Assembly (NCBI GenBank): GCA_025455885.1
Contig: JALOLR010000010.1
Coordinates: 1-64,000 of the forward strand
Direction of reading: 5' to 3'
DNA length: 64,000 nucleotides
DNA from: Acidimicrobiales bacterium
GTDB taxonomy: Bacteria; Actinomycetota; Acidimicrobiia; Acidimicrobiales; Acidimicrobilacustridaceae
Part shown: positions 54,753-63,030 of the stretch, piece by piece
Position numbering within the stretch: position 1 is the first letter of the stretch
Layout of the letters: every line of letters starts with the position of its first letter
Position numbers and translations under genes: made by a program
The notes under the pieces: model-generated
The model's input: only the letters and a program-made list of their open reading frames with translations
What the model was told of the DNA's origin: nothing
Databases searched by the model: none

Positions 54753-55589
54753 ATGGGGTATCGCTGCTTCGAGGTGGAGGTCGCCGACAAGGTGGCCCAC
54801 GTGGTCATGTCCAGGCCCGACGAGTACAACTCGATGGTCCGCGAGTTCTGGACCGAGCTGCCCGCCATCGCCCGCGAGCTCGACGCCCGAGGCGACGTGC
54901 GGGCCATGGTGCTGTCCTCCACGGGCAAGCACTTCACCGCCGGCATGGACCTCGCCGTCTTCGCCGGTGACGCCCTCGGCGGGGGCGACGCCGAGATCGG
55001 CCGGGTGCGGGCCCGTCTCCGCCAGACCGCGCTCATGTTGCAGGACACGTTCACGGCGCTCGAGACGACCCGCTTCCCGGTGCTCGTCGCCGTGCAGGGC
55101 GGCTGCATCGGCGGAGGGGTCGACCTCGTGTGCGCCGCCGACATGCGCTACGCCAGCGCCGACGCCTGGTTCGTCGTCCAGGAGATCAACATCGGAATGA
55201 CCGCCGACGTCGGCACCCTCCAGCGCCTGCCCCGGCTGATCCCCGAAGGGGTGGCCCGGGAGTTGGCCTATACGGGCCGGCGCATGCCCGCCGCCCGGGC
55301 GGCCGAGGTGGGGCTCGTCAACGAGGTATTCGCCGACCACGACGAGCTGGTGGCCGGGGTGCTCGCCATCGCCGCGGAGATCGCCACCAAGAGTCCGCTG
55401 GCGATCTGGGGGACCAAGCAGTCCCTCGTCTACGCCCGGGACCACCGCATCTCGGACGGGCTGGAGTACATCGCCACCTGGCAGACCGGCATGTTCCAAC
55501 CCGACGACATGGCCGAGTCCTTCGCCGCCCGGGCCGAGAAGCGCGACCCGGTGTACCCCGACCTGCTGCCCTCGCCCGACACCTTCTGA
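54753..55589 (+). CDS. Crotonase, dienoyl-CoA-isomerase-like
   Basis: A 278-residue enoyl-CoA hydratase/isomerase family protein. STGKHFTAGMDLAVF and VAVQGGCIGGGVDLVCAADMRYASADAWF are the CoA and oxyanion segments. EINIGMTADVGTLQRLPRLIPEGVARELAYTGRRM carries the acidic residues arranged as in mammalian delta3,5-delta2,4-dienoyl-CoA isomerase (ADVGTLQRLP). That makes an isomerase more likely than a hydratase, although annotation as enoyl-CoA hydratase would also be reasonable. It fits the beta-oxidation genes elsewhere in the window. Confidence 0.87.
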   Translation: MGYRCFEVEVADKVAHVVMSRPDEYNSMVREFWTELPAIARELDARGDVRAMVLSSTGKHFTAGMDLAVFAGDALGGGDAEIGRVRARLRQTALMLQDTFTALETTRFPVLVAVQGGCIGGGVDLVCAADMRYASADAWFVVQEINIGMTADVGTLQRLPRLIPEGVARELAYTGRRMPAARAAEVGLVNEVFADHDELVAGVLAIAAEIATKSPLAIWGTKQSLVYARDHRISDGLEYIATWQTGMFQPDDMAESFAARAEKRDPVYPDLLPSPDTF

Positions 55590-55631
55590 GCGGTAGCGGG
55601 CGCGGCCGCCGGGCCGGCCCGCCTGCCCCTG

Positions 55632-56237
55632 TCAGTCCCCGTCGTCGTCGAGCGGCGGCAGGTGGTCCCAGCGCACGTCGCCGACCTTCACGAGGATCGA
55701 CGAGATCCACCCGCCCATCGCCGACAGGTGCGTGTCGAGCACCGCGCCGTCGGCCAGCGTGGCCTCGTCGACCTCGTACACGCCCTCGTAGCTGACCTCG
55801 ATGGCGTACTCCGGCTCGGCCAGGTCGCCCGGGTAGGCCGTCTCGACGGTCGGGCCGGAGCGCTCGAGGCGGTCGTGGCCGATCTCCGGGCTCATCTCGG
55901 GGAGCACGTCGAGCAGCGCCCGGGGCTCGGGGGCCGACGCGAGGCGTTGCACCCGCAGCACGATCTCGATGTCGATCCTCGGCGGCTCGTCGAGCGGCTC
56001 GCCGAGGTACCACGACCGGTAGGCGGTCTGGGCCCAGGTGGGCCATTCCAGGGTGATGTCGGCCTGCACCCTCGGGGGGAGACCTTCGCCGGGGAGGCCG
56101 TAGCTGGTCTCCCACGTCATGTCGCCGAGCAGGACGTCGACGTGGAACCGCTCCTCGAAGGCCTGACGTTCGAGGAGCGCGCCCTCGAAGGCGTCGCGGA
56201 GCGCCCCGATGGCGTCGGTGAAGACGTGGTCGAGCAT
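55632..56237 (-). CDS. Hypothetical protein, unrecognised
   Basis: A 201-residue soluble protein with no family I recognise. It starts with a helix (MLDHVFTDAIGALRDAFEGALLERQAFEERF), then reads as mostly beta (HVDVLLGDMTWETSYGLPGEG, VQADITLEWPTWAQTAYRSWYLG, IDIEIVLRVQRL). It ends VKVGDVRWDHLPPLDDDGD. It is acidic with many Trp and Tyr. There is no signal or membrane segment. ATG 56237 follows TAGGGT at 9 nt. It converges with the crotonase gene and is divergent from the ferric-reductase-like gene. Confidence 0.7.
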   Translation of the reverse strand: MLDHVFTDAIGALRDAFEGALLERQAFEERFHVDVLLGDMTWETSYGLPGEGLPPRVQADITLEWPTWAQTAYRSWYLGEPLDEPPRIDIEIVLRVQRLASAPEPRALLDVLPEMSPEIGHDRLERSGPTVETAYPGDLAEPEYAIEVSYEGVYEVDEATLADGAVLDTHLSAMGGWISSILVKVGDVRWDHLPPLDDDGD

Positions 56238-56246
56238 GGCGCGCTG

Positions 56247-56252
56247 ACCCTA
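56247..56252 (-). promoter_or_regulatory. Candidate -10 element of hypothetical gene
   Basis: TAGGGT, 9 nt before the ATG at 56237. Confidence 0.35.
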
Positions 56253-56326
56253 CCGGTCGGCCGGCCCGCCGCCCGCCGTTCCGACTCGACGGGGCAGGGC
56301 GAGGCCCGCGCCCCGGCGGGGTTCGC

Positions 56327-56332
56327 TAGGTT
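56327..56332 (+). promoter_or_regulatory. Candidate -10 element of ferric-reductase-like gene
   Basis: TAGGTT would place the start of transcription near 56339, leaving a short leader that holds GAGGAGGA before the GTG at 56366. Confidence 0.4.
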
Positions 56333-56365
56333 CCACCCGCAGGGTGCCGCGAGCGAGGAGGACGG

Positions 56366-57676
56366 GTGCGCGTCCTGGTCCAGGGCTTCGTCTACATCGC
56401 GGTGTTCGTGGGCGTCGCGCTCGCACCGCTGGTCTTCGCGGCCATCGGAGTGGCGGAGTCCGAACGCGGCGTCCTCACCGAGCTGAGCGCGGCGTTCGGT
56501 TTCGTCGGTCTGGCGCTGATGGGCCTCGAGTTCGCGCTGATCGCCCGGTTCAAGCAGGTCGCCGCCCCGTTCGGCACCGACGCCCTGCTCCAGTTCCACC
56601 GCCAGATGGGATTGGTCGGCCTGGCCCTCATCCTCGGTCACGTCGCCATCTCGGCCGACTGGGGCATGGTCGCCACCTTCTGGACGGCCGACACCCCGTG
56701 GCGGGTGCGCTTCGGGCTGCTGGCCGTGGTGGCACTCCTCGCCCTCGTCGCGATCTCCGTCTGGCGCACGGAGCTGCGCATCCGTTACGAGATCTGGCAC
56801 GTCGCCCACGGGGTCCTCGCCGTGGTGGCGGTCACCGCCGCCGTCGTCCACGTCGTGCTGGTCGACTTCTACCTCGACGTCGCGTGGAAGCGCGCCCTCT
56901 GGTTCGTCATGGCCGCCACCTTCCTGGGGCTCCTCGGCTGGGTGCGCCTGGTCAAGCCCCTCGTCCTGCGCCACCGTCCATGGGTCGTCACCGACGTGCG
57001 CCACGAGCGCGGGCGCACCGCCACCTTGACGATGCGCCCCGACGGCCACGCCGGGTTCGGCTTCGAGCCGGGGCAGTTCGCGTGGATCGTGGTCGGAGGC
57101 TCACCGTTCTCGGTGACCCAGCACCCGTTCTCGTTCAGCTCGAGCGCCGAGGACCCAGGGCAGGTGAGCGTCAGCATCAAGGCCCTCGGCGACTTCACCT
57201 CGACGGTCGGCGACACCGCGGTGGGCACCAGGGTCTACGTCGACGGCCCCCACGGCGTCTTCAGCCTCGACCGCTACGAGGGGGCCGGGTTCGCCTTCGT
57301 GGCCGGCGGCGTGGGCATCACCCCCACGATGAGCATGCTGCGCACCCTCGCCGACCGCGGCGACGTGCGCCCGGTGGTGGTGTTCGTCGGCGGCGGACGG
57401 TGGGACGACCTCACCTTCCGGGAGGAGATCGAGGAGCTCGAGCAGCGCCTGGACCTCACCGTGGTCTGGGTGCTGACCGACCCGCCCGAGGGCTGGGCGG
57501 GGGAGTCGGGGTTCATCACCGCCGAGGTCCTGGACCGTCACCTGCCCCGGGCCCGGGCCCGCTTCCAGTACTTCGTGTGCGGGCCGAACCCCATGATGGA
57601 CGCCATGGAGGACGCGCTGCTGGCCCTCTCCATCGCCCCCGAGCGGATCCACACCGAGCGGTTCGGGTGGGTCTGA
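56366..57676 (+). CDS. Ferric-reductase-like transmembrane oxidoreductase
   Basis: A 436-residue protein. Residues 1 to about 215 are a six-helix ferric-reductase-like membrane domain with paired histidines (QFHRQMGLVGLALILGHVAIS and IWHVAHGVLAVVAVTAAVVHVVLVDF) that could hold two hemes. Then comes an FAD domain (FEPGQFAWIVV, HPFSFSSSAED) and an NAD domain (AFVAGGVGITPTMSMLRTL, YFVCGPNPMMDAME). It moves electrons from NAD(P)H across the membrane, and the acceptor is unknown. GTG 56366 has a strong Shine-Dalgarno. A 29-codon membrane peptide follows at 19 bp. Confidence 0.88.
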   Translation: MRVLVQGFVYIAVFVGVALAPLVFAAIGVAESERGVLTELSAAFGFVGLALMGLEFALIARFKQVAAPFGTDALLQFHRQMGLVGLALILGHVAISADWGMVATFWTADTPWRVRFGLLAVVALLALVAISVWRTELRIRYEIWHVAHGVLAVVAVTAAVVHVVLVDFYLDVAWKRALWFVMAATFLGLLGWVRLVKPLVLRHRPWVVTDVRHERGRTATLTMRPDGHAGFGFEPGQFAWIVVGGSPFSVTQHPFSFSSSAEDPGQVSVSIKALGDFTSTVGDTAVGTRVYVDGPHGVFSLDRYEGAGFAFVAGGVGITPTMSMLRTLADRGDVRPVVVFVGGGRWDDLTFREEIEELEQRLDLTVVWVLTDPPEGWAGESGFITAEVLDRHLPRARARFQYFVCGPNPMMDAMEDALLALSIAPERIHTERFGWV

Positions 57677-57695
57677 TGCGCCGAGAGGAGGGACC

Positions 57696-57785
57696 GTGCG
57701 CCACGTCCAGGTGAACCGCCTCGCGGTGATCGTGACCGTGGTGCTCCTGCTGGGCTGTCTGGCCTTCGCCGCCGCGCAGGGGTGA
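57696..57785 (+). CDS. 29-residue single-helix membrane peptide
   Basis: GTG to TGA encodes 29 residues: a basic start (VRHVQVNR) and one hydrophobic helix (LAVIVTVVLLLGCLAFAAA). AGGAGGG lies 5-6 nt before the GTG, a better Shine-Dalgarno than most genes here have. It follows the ferric-reductase-like stop by 19 bp on the same strand and ends 12 bp before the convergent queF stop, so it fills the gap exactly. It may be a small subunit or stabiliser of the reductase (inference). It is too short for composition to prove coding. Confidence 0.55.
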   Translation: MRHVQVNRLAVIVTVVLLLGCLAFAAAQG

Positions 57786-57797
57786 GGCCCCTGCGAC

Positions 57798-58151
57798 TCA
57801 GGCGGGGTGCGACGCCGTGACCACGGTGGTGATCCCGCCGCGGGGCTTCCAGGTGGTCACGACGGTCATGCGCCGGGGCAGCGTGGCCCGCACCAGGTCG
57901 TCGAGGACGGTGTTCGTGACGGCCTCGTGGAACGCCCCTTCGTCGCGGTAGCTCCACAGGTACATCTTCAGGCTCTTCAGCTCGACGAGCAGGTCGTCGG
58001 GCACGTAGGTGACGTGCACGGTGGCGAAGTCGGGCTGACCGGTCACCGGGCAGAGGCAGGTGAACTCGTCGGTCTCGCAGACGATCTCGTAGTCCCTCCC
58101 CGGCTCCGGGTTCGGGACGGTGACCAACTCCTTGGACGGTTCGCTCGGCAC
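57798..58151 (-). CDS. queF: NADPH-dependent 7-cyano-7-deazaguanine reductase QueF
   Basis: A 117-residue unimodular QueF that reduces preQ0 to preQ1 in queuosine synthesis. The nucleophile Cys34 is in [12 protein letters not shown], with Asp41 seven residues later as in Bacillus Que[21 protein letters not shown] (from 58) is the family motif. GTG 58151 fits the family, and TAGCGT lies 7 nt upstream. No queC, queD, queE or tgt is in the window. It is the last gene of the PHP-bL37-oligopeptidase operon. Confidence 0.92.
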   Translation of the reverse strand: MPSEPSKELVTVPNPEPGRDYEIVCETDEFTCLCPVTGQPDFATVHVTYVPDDLLVELKSLKMYLWSYRDEGAFHEAVTNTVLDDLVRATLPRRMTVVTTWKPRGGITTVVTASHPA

Positions 58152-58158
58152 GGCGACG

Positions 58159-58164
58159 ACGCTA
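58159..58164 (-). promoter_or_regulatory. Candidate -10 element of queF overlapping a stop codon
   Basis: TAGCGT, 7 nt before GTG 58151. Its TAG is the stop codon of the upstream prolyl oligopeptidase gene. Confidence 0.35.
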
Positions 58165-60267
58165 CCCGGGTCGTGCCGCCGACCCCGCGGCCTCGCCCTC
58201 GGCCACGGCGACGCCCAGCCGGTCGTAGAGGAACCCGAGGACGTCGGTGAGCTCGTCGGCCTGCGCGGCCACCGGCTTGCCCTGCCCGTGCCCGGCGTCG
58301 GCCTCCTCGCGCAGCAGGATCGGCCGGTCGGTGCCGCACGAGGTGGCCGCCTGGAGCCGAGCCGCCATCTTGCGGGCGTGGGCGGGGTGCACGCGGCTGT
58401 CGCCGGCCGCGCTGGTGATCAGCGTCGCCGGGTAGCAGGTCCCGTCCACCACCCGGTGATACGGCGAGTACGACCACAGCCACGCGAACTCGTCGCCCCG
58501 GTCGGGGTCGCCGTACTCGGGCACCCACAGCCGACCGATCAGGAACTCCGGATAGCGCACCATGTCCATCAGGGGCACGGCGGCGTGGACCGCGGCGCAC
58601 AGGTCGGGACGGCGGGTGAGCATCGCCCCCATGAGCAACCCCCCATTCGAGCCTCCCCGGACGGCCAACCGGTCGCGCCCCGTCAGGCCCTTCTCGACCA
58701 GCCAGTCGGCCGCCGCCGCGAAGTCGTCGAAGCTCTGGACCTTGTCGGCCCCCATCCCGGCGCGGTGCCAGGCCTCGCCCTCCTCGGCACCGCCGCGGAT
58801 CCCGGCGACGGCGTACAGCCCGCCCCGGTCGCAGACGTCGACCACCGCCGCGGAGTAGGCGGGCCCGAGCGTGACCGAGAACCCGCCGTACCCGGTGAGC
58901 ACGCACGGGGTGTTGGGGCCCGGCTCCGTGGCGGTCGCCCGTACGAGGAACATCGTGACCTCGGTGCCGTCGGTCGACGGGTACCGGCGCGTCTCGGCCA
59001 CGTAGCGGCCCTGGGGCCCGTCCGGGTCGTGCTCGCCGTGCAGCCGGCTCCAGTCGACGAGGTCGTCGGTCTCCGCCGACCAGCGGTACGTGGTGGGCGG
59101 GGTGGTGAAGGAGGTGAGGGCCAGGAACGCCTCGTCCCGGTCGGGGCTGGCGGTGAGGGCCGACGCCGAGCCGACCTCGGGCAGCGCCACCGGCACCGTC
59201 CCGGTGCCGTCGTGGGCGTGACGGTGCAGGAGCGAGACCGCCGAGCGCGTGGAGAGGACCAGGAGGGAGGACGGGGTGACGGCGAGCGCCTCGATCACCG
59301 CGTCGGACTCGGGGACGACGGTGCACCAGTGGTCGTGCCACGCCGAGGTGAGCGGCGCGGCGACGATGCGCCCCCGGTCCGCATCCAGCGTGGTCACGCC
59401 GATCACCTGGTCGTCCACGACCTGCAACGCGCTGCGGGCCTCCACGCCCTCGATCAGGACGGTGCGGGCGGTGCTGCGGCGGTCGACGAGGTGCACGTCG
59501 GTGCGCTGCCACCCGACCGACACGTGGAACAGCAGCCATCGCCCGTCACGTGACAGGTCGACGGTGGTCCAGGCGGCCGGATCGGGGAGGTCGTCCCAGA
59601 CGACCGGGTCGAGGGGGGTGGGCGACCCGAGCCGGTGGTAGCGCACGTGGCGTCCGTACTCCGCCTCGCCGGGTCCGACCGCGTCCGGGTCCGGGTACCG
59701 GGTGTAGAAGAAGCCGGCGCCGTCGGGCTCCCAGGCCATCGAGGCGGCCCGGGTGTGGGGGATGCGGTCGGGGAGGTGATGGCCCGACGCCACGTCGAGC
59801 ACGGCCAGCGTCGAGCGCTCGTCACCGCCCGTCGACAGCCCGTACGCCACCCGCGAACCGTCGGGGGAGGGGTGGTACCAGTCGATGGCTGCGGTCGGAT
59901 CGTCGCTGAGCCGGGCCGGGTCGATCAGGGTCCGGGCGCGACCGGCGCTCGACGCGGGGCGCACCACGAGCACCGTCTGGTCGTGGTGACCCCAGCGCTC
60001 GAGGGTGAAGAGGCGGTTGCCGGCGACGTGGGGCGCGACCGATGATCCGACCCGGAGCAGGCGGGCGAGGTCGTCGTGGAGCGCCTCTCTGCCCGGAAGG
60101 GCGTCGAGGACGGCCCGGGTGTGGCCGTTCTGTGCGGCCACCCACGACGTCACCTCGGCGTCGGCGGCCTCGAGCCAGCGGTACGGGTCGGGTACGGCCA
60201 CCCCGTGGCGGTCGTCGACGGTGTCGACGCGCCGGGAGGGCGGCGGCAGGGGGGCGGTGGTGCTCAG
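58162..60267 (-). CDS. Prolyl oligopeptidase family serine peptidase, probable CTG start
   Basis: An S9A prolyl oligopeptidase of 701 residues from a CTG at 60267. The catalytic triad is Ser540 (RGGSNGGLL), Asp623 (AGDSRVHP) and His660 (GHGQGKP). The N-terminal two thirds is the beta-propeller. The first ordinary start, GTG 60201, lies inside the conserved N-terminus and would lose [11 protein letters not shown], which family members carry just before VPDPYRWLE. That sequence is in frame upstream, with no ATG, GTG or TTG. The CTG overlaps the bL37 stop as CTGA, like the GTGA overlaps elsewhere here. It cleaves short proline-containing peptides in the cytosol. Confidence 0.88.
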   Translation of the reverse strand: MSTTAPLPPPSRRVDTVDDRHGVAVPDPYRWLEAADAEVTSWVAAQNGHTRAVLDALPGREALHDDLARLLRVGSSVAPHVAGNRLFTLERWGHHDQTVLVVRPASSAGRARTLIDPARLSDDPTAAIDWYHPSPDGSRVAYGLSTGGDERSTLAVLDVASGHHLPDRIPHTRAASMAWEPDGAGFFYTRYPDPDAVGPGEAEYGRHVRYHRLGSPTPLDPVVWDDLPDPAAWTTVDLSRDGRWLLFHVSVGWQRTDVHLVDRRSTARTVLIEGVEARSALQVVDDQVIGVTTLDADRGRIVAAPLTSAWHDHWCTVVPESDAVIEALAVTPSSLLVLSTRSAVSLLHRHAHDGTGTVPVALPEVGSASALTASPDRDEAFLALTSFTTPPTTYRWSAETDDLVDWSRLHGEHDPDGPQGRYVAETRRYPSTDGTEVTMFLVRATATEPGPNTPCVLTGYGGFSVTLGPAYSAAVVDVCDRGGLYAVAGIRGGAEEGEAWHRAGMGADKVQSFDDFAAAADWLVEKGLTGRDRLAVRGGSNGGLLMGAMLTRRPDLCAAVHAAVPLMDMVRYPEFLIGRLWVPEYGDPDRGDEFAWLWSYSPYHRVVDGTCYPATLITSAAGDSRVHPAHARKMAARLQAATSCGTDRPILLREEADAGHGQGKPVAAQADELTDVLGFLYDRLGVAVAEGEAAGSAARPG

Positions 60268-60350
60268 CCCCGCCCTGCGTTGGGCTTGGTGCCGTGGTTG
60301 GCCGGCTTCTTGCGGGCGTTGTTCTTGCGCTTCGCGGTCTTCTTCGACAT
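60264..60350 (-). CDS. Actinobacterial ribosomal protein bL37
   Basis: A 28-residue, very basic protein (12 Lys/Arg). The sequence starts MSKKTAKRKNNARKK and contains PANHGTKPN, matching the KANHGKRPN end of the small 50S protein bL37 known from mycobacterial ribosome structures. ATG 60350 has GGAGG 4 nt upstream. It would bind 23S rRNA. It lies between the PHP gene (13 bp) and the oligopeptidase gene (4-base overlap). It is easily missed because of its length, and the assignment rests on the recalled motif. Confidence 0.75.
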   Translation of the reverse strand: MSKKTAKRKNNARKKPANHGTKPNAGRG

Positions 60351-60363
60351 AAGGCCTCCGAGG

Positions 60364-61455
60364 CTACCCGGAGCGGTGCGCGCCGGCCCATTCGACGAGC
60401 TCGTCGGCGGGCCAGGTGTTCACGATCCGGTCGATCGCCACGTCGTGGCGGGCGACCTTCTCGCAGCCCGAGTCCTGCCAGTGGAGCTGGCCGGTGGCGT
60501 GGGCGTCGGTGTCGACGGCGAGGAGGCACTCCCACTCGAGGGCGACGTCGAGCAGCTCGTCGGGCGGGTCCTGGCGCTCGGGCCGGCAGTTGATCTCGAC
60601 AGCGGTGTCGAAGCGGGCACAGGCCGCGAACACGATCTCGGCGTCGAACTCCGACGGCGGCCGCGCCGTGCCGTCCTCGCCCCGGCCCCCGGAGTGGCGC
60701 GGCTTGAGGTTGCGGCCGGTGCAGTGGCCGAGGACGTCGACATGGGGGCTGGCCACGGCGGTGACGAGGCGCCGGGTCATGTGGTCGCGTTCCATGCGCA
60801 GCTTCGAGTGGGCGCTGGCCACCACGATGTCGAGGCGGGCGAGCAGGTCCTCGTCCTGGTCGAGGCTGCCGTTCTCGAGGATGTCGACCTCGATGCCGGT
60901 GAGGACCCGGAACGGCGCCAGCTCGTCGTTCAGCCGGTCGATCTCGTCGAGTTGCTCGAGAAGCCGGGTGCGGTTGAGTCCGTGGGCGACGGTCAGCCGG
61001 GGGGAGTGGTCGCTCATCACCAGGTACTCGTGGCCGATGCCCATGGCGGTGCGGGCCATGGCCTCGATGGAGGCGCCCCCGTCGCTCCACGTCGAATGGC
61101 TGTGGCAGTCACCGCGCAGCGCGGCCCTGACCACGGCCGCGGGGCCCTCGGGCCCTCGGGGGGCCGCGTGCTCGAGGGCGGCCAGCCGCTCGGGGACCCG
61201 CCCCTCGAGCGCCTGGGCGATGACCGCCGCGGTGGAGGGCCCGATGCCGGCGAGGTCCTGGAGGCGCCCCCGGGCCGCCCGCTTCGCGATCTCCTCGGGA
61301 CCGGCGGCCACCACGACCTCGGCGGCGTGGCGGAAGGCACGGACCTTGCTCGACGGGGCGAGTTCCCGGTCCATGAGGTGGACGATGCGGGCCAGGGCGG
61401 CCTCGGGGGGCATCGGGGCGCTCAGGGGAGCCATGCCCAGCAGGTCGATGTCCAC
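60364..61455 (-). CDS. PHP-domain phosphoesterase with helix-hairpin-helix (PolX-C-terminal-like)
   Basis: A 363-residue protein. The N-terminal part has a helix-hairpin-helix (LQDLAGIGPSTAAVIAQALEG) like the DNA-binding part of PolX. Residues about 115-355 are a PHP domain: GDCHSHSTWSDG, EYLVMSDHSPRL, GIEVDIL, VVASAHSKL, DVLGHCTGR, VEINCRP and AVDTDAHATGQL, with all metal-binding His and Asp positions in order. The polymerase domain of PolX is absent. It is probably a DNA-related phosphoesterase or 3'-5' exonuclease (inference). GTG 61455 follows TACACA at 6 nt. Confidence 0.87.
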   Translation of the reverse strand: MDIDLLGMAPLSAPMPPEAALARIVHLMDRELAPSSKVRAFRHAAEVVVAAGPEEIAKRAARGRLQDLAGIGPSTAAVIAQALEGRVPERLAALEHAAPRGPEGPAAVVRAALRGDCHSHSTWSDGGASIEAMARTAMGIGHEYLVMSDHSPRLTVAHGLNRTRLLEQLDEIDRLNDELAPFRVLTGIEVDILENGSLDQDEDLLARLDIVVASAHSKLRMERDHMTRRLVTAVASPHVDVLGHCTGRNLKPRHSGGRGEDGTARPPSEFDAEIVFAACARFDTAVEINCRPERQDPPDELLDVALEWECLLAVDTDAHATGQLHWQDSGCEKVARHDVAIDRIVNTWPADELVEWAGAHRSG

Positions 61456-61461
61456 GCCCCC

Positions 61462-61467
61462 TGTGTA
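61462..61467 (-). promoter_or_regulatory. Candidate -10 element of PHP-bL37-oligopeptidase operon
   Basis: TACACA, 6 nt before GTG 61455, with A instead of T at the last base. Confidence 0.35.
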
Positions 61468-61516
61468 CCCCCTTTTCGGGCCCGGGCGGACCGACGGGAG
61501 GCGCGAGCCCGACCGG

Positions 61517-61522
61517 TAGGGT
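61517..61522 (+). promoter_or_regulatory. Candidate -10 element of ychF
   Basis: TAGGGT, 6 nt before GTG 61529, facing away from the PHP operon promoter in a 73-bp gap. Confidence 0.45.
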
Positions 61523-61528
61523 GCGCCG

Positions 61529-62605
61529 GTGGAGAAGTTCGGGTTCGTCGGCCTCCCCAACGCCGGCAAGTCGTCGCTGTACAACGCGCTCTCCGGGGGG
61601 AGCGCGTTGGCCGCGCCGTACGCCTTCGCGACCAAGGACCCCAACGTCGGGATGGCCAAGGTGCCGGACTCGCGCCTCGACCGCCTGGCCGAGATGAGCA
61701 ACTCCAGGAACGTGGTGCCGGCCAGCGTGCAGTTCGTCGACATCGGCGGTCTGGTCGAGGGGGCCAGCACCGGGGAGGGCCTGGGCAACAAGTTCCTCGC
61801 CAACATCCGCGAGTCCGACGCCATCGTGTTCGTGCTGCGGGCCTTCGCCGACGACGACGTGCCCGGGCCCTCCGATCCGCTCGAGCACCTGCGCATCGTG
61901 GAGACCGAGATCGCGTTGGCCGACCTCGAGACGGTCGAGAACCAGAAGGAGAAGCGCCGCAAGGCGGCCAAGTTCGACAAGGACGTGGCCGACGAGGTCG
62001 CCGCCCTCGACCGTGCCTACCAGGTGCTCGCCGAGGGCACCCCGCTGTACCGCAGCGACCTCGACGACGAGGACCGCGAACTGCTGCGCTCCTATTTCCT
62101 TCTGACCAACAAGCCGGTGTTGGCCATCGTCAACGTGGGAGAGGACGACCTCGAGGTGATCGACGAGAAGGTGGCGCCGGTGCTCGCGGAGTTCGGCGGC
62201 CACGGCGAGGTGATCGGCATGTGCGTCCAGCTCGAGGCCGAGGCCGCCCAGCTCGACGCCGACGAGCGCGCCGAGATGCTCGAAGGCCTCGGCCTCGGTG
62301 AAGGGGCGTTGCCCCGGTTCCTCCACACCGCCTATCGCATGCTCGGTCTGCGCACCTTCTTCACCACCGGCGAGAAGGAGAGCCGGGCGTGGACGTTCCG
62401 CGCCGGGTCGAAGGCGCCCCAGTGCGCGGGGGTCATCCACACCGACTTCGAGCGGGGCTTCATCCGCGCCGAGGTGATCCACTGGGACGAGCTGCTCGAG
62501 CTGGGGAGCTGGTCGAAGGCCCGCGACGTGGGCAAGCTGCGCGTGGAGGGCAAGGAGTACGTGGCCGAGGACGGCGACGTCATGGAGTTCCGATTCAACG
62601 TGTAG
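61529..62605 (+). CDS. ychF: Redox-regulated ATPase YchF
   Basis: A 358-residue Obg-family P-loop protein that binds ATP in preference to GTP and associates with ribosomes. G1 is GLPNAGKSS at 8-16 (usually GLPNVGKST). FVDIGGLVEGASTGEGLGNKFLANIRESDAIVFVLRAF is the switch region typical of YchF. A coiled-coil insert follows, then the C-terminal TGS domain ending RVEGKEYVAEDGDVMEFRFNV. Length and order are normal. The neighbours bL37 and RsmI also concern the ribosome. Confidence 0.95.
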   Translation: MEKFGFVGLPNAGKSSLYNALSGGSALAAPYAFATKDPNVGMAKVPDSRLDRLAEMSNSRNVVPASVQFVDIGGLVEGASTGEGLGNKFLANIRESDAIVFVLRAFADDDVPGPSDPLEHLRIVETEIALADLETVENQKEKRRKAAKFDKDVADEVAALDRAYQVLAEGTPLYRSDLDDEDRELLRSYFLLTNKPVLAIVNVGEDDLEVIDEKVAPVLAEFGGHGEVIGMCVQLEAEAAQLDADERAEMLEGLGLGEGALPRFLHTAYRMLGLRTFFTTGEKESRAWTFRAGSKAPQCAGVIHTDFERGFIRAEVIHWDELLELGSWSKARDVGKLRVEGKEYVAEDGDVMEFRFNV

Positions 62606-62660
62606 CCACGGGGCCGGCGGTTCGCCGTCGCACCACGGCTTCGCTCCCGCGTCGTCCGCG

Positions 62661-62666
62661 TACGAT
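62661..62666 (+). promoter_or_regulatory. Candidate -10 element of DUF192/rsmI operon
   Basis: TACGAT, 7 nt before the ATG at 62674. Confidence 0.5.
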
Positions 62667-62673
62667 CCCCGCC

Positions 62674-63030
62674 ATGGCGACACGCGGTGGTGAGCCGGTC
62701 ACGGGCGCGTGGCTCGTGCACGACGACCGCGTGCTGGCCACGCTCGAGATCGCGGAGACCCACCGTGACCGGGCCCGGGGGCTGCTCGGCCGTGACGGGA
62801 TCGACGGCGCCCTCCTCTTGCGCCCCGCCCGCTCCGTGCACACCTTCCGCATGCGTTTCCCCATCGACGTGGTCCACCTCGACAAGGGTCTGAGGGTCCT
62901 GCGGATCACCACGATGCGGCCCAACCGGCTCGGCGCGGTGGTGTGGCGGGCGCGCGCCGTGCTCGAGTGCGAGGCCGGTCTCGTGCAGCACTGGGGCCTG
63001 AAGGTCGGCGACACCCTGGAGGTGCGGTGA
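62674..63030 (+). CDS. DUF192 family protein
   Basis: A 118-residue DUF192 protein of unknown function. LEIAETHRDRARGLLGRDGIDGALLLRPARSVHTFRMRFPIDVVHLDKGLRVLRI follows the family order (GLM-type helix, HTFxMxFPIDV strand), and VLECEAGLVQHWGLKVGDTLEV closes it. There is no signal peptide, so this copy is cytosolic. Its stop overlaps rsmI (GTGA). Confidence 0.85.
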   Translation: MATRGGEPVTGAWLVHDDRVLATLEIAETHRDRARGLLGRDGIDGALLLRPARSVHTFRMRFPIDVVHLDKGLRVLRITTMRPNRLGAVVWRARAVLECEAGLVQHWGLKVGDTLEVR

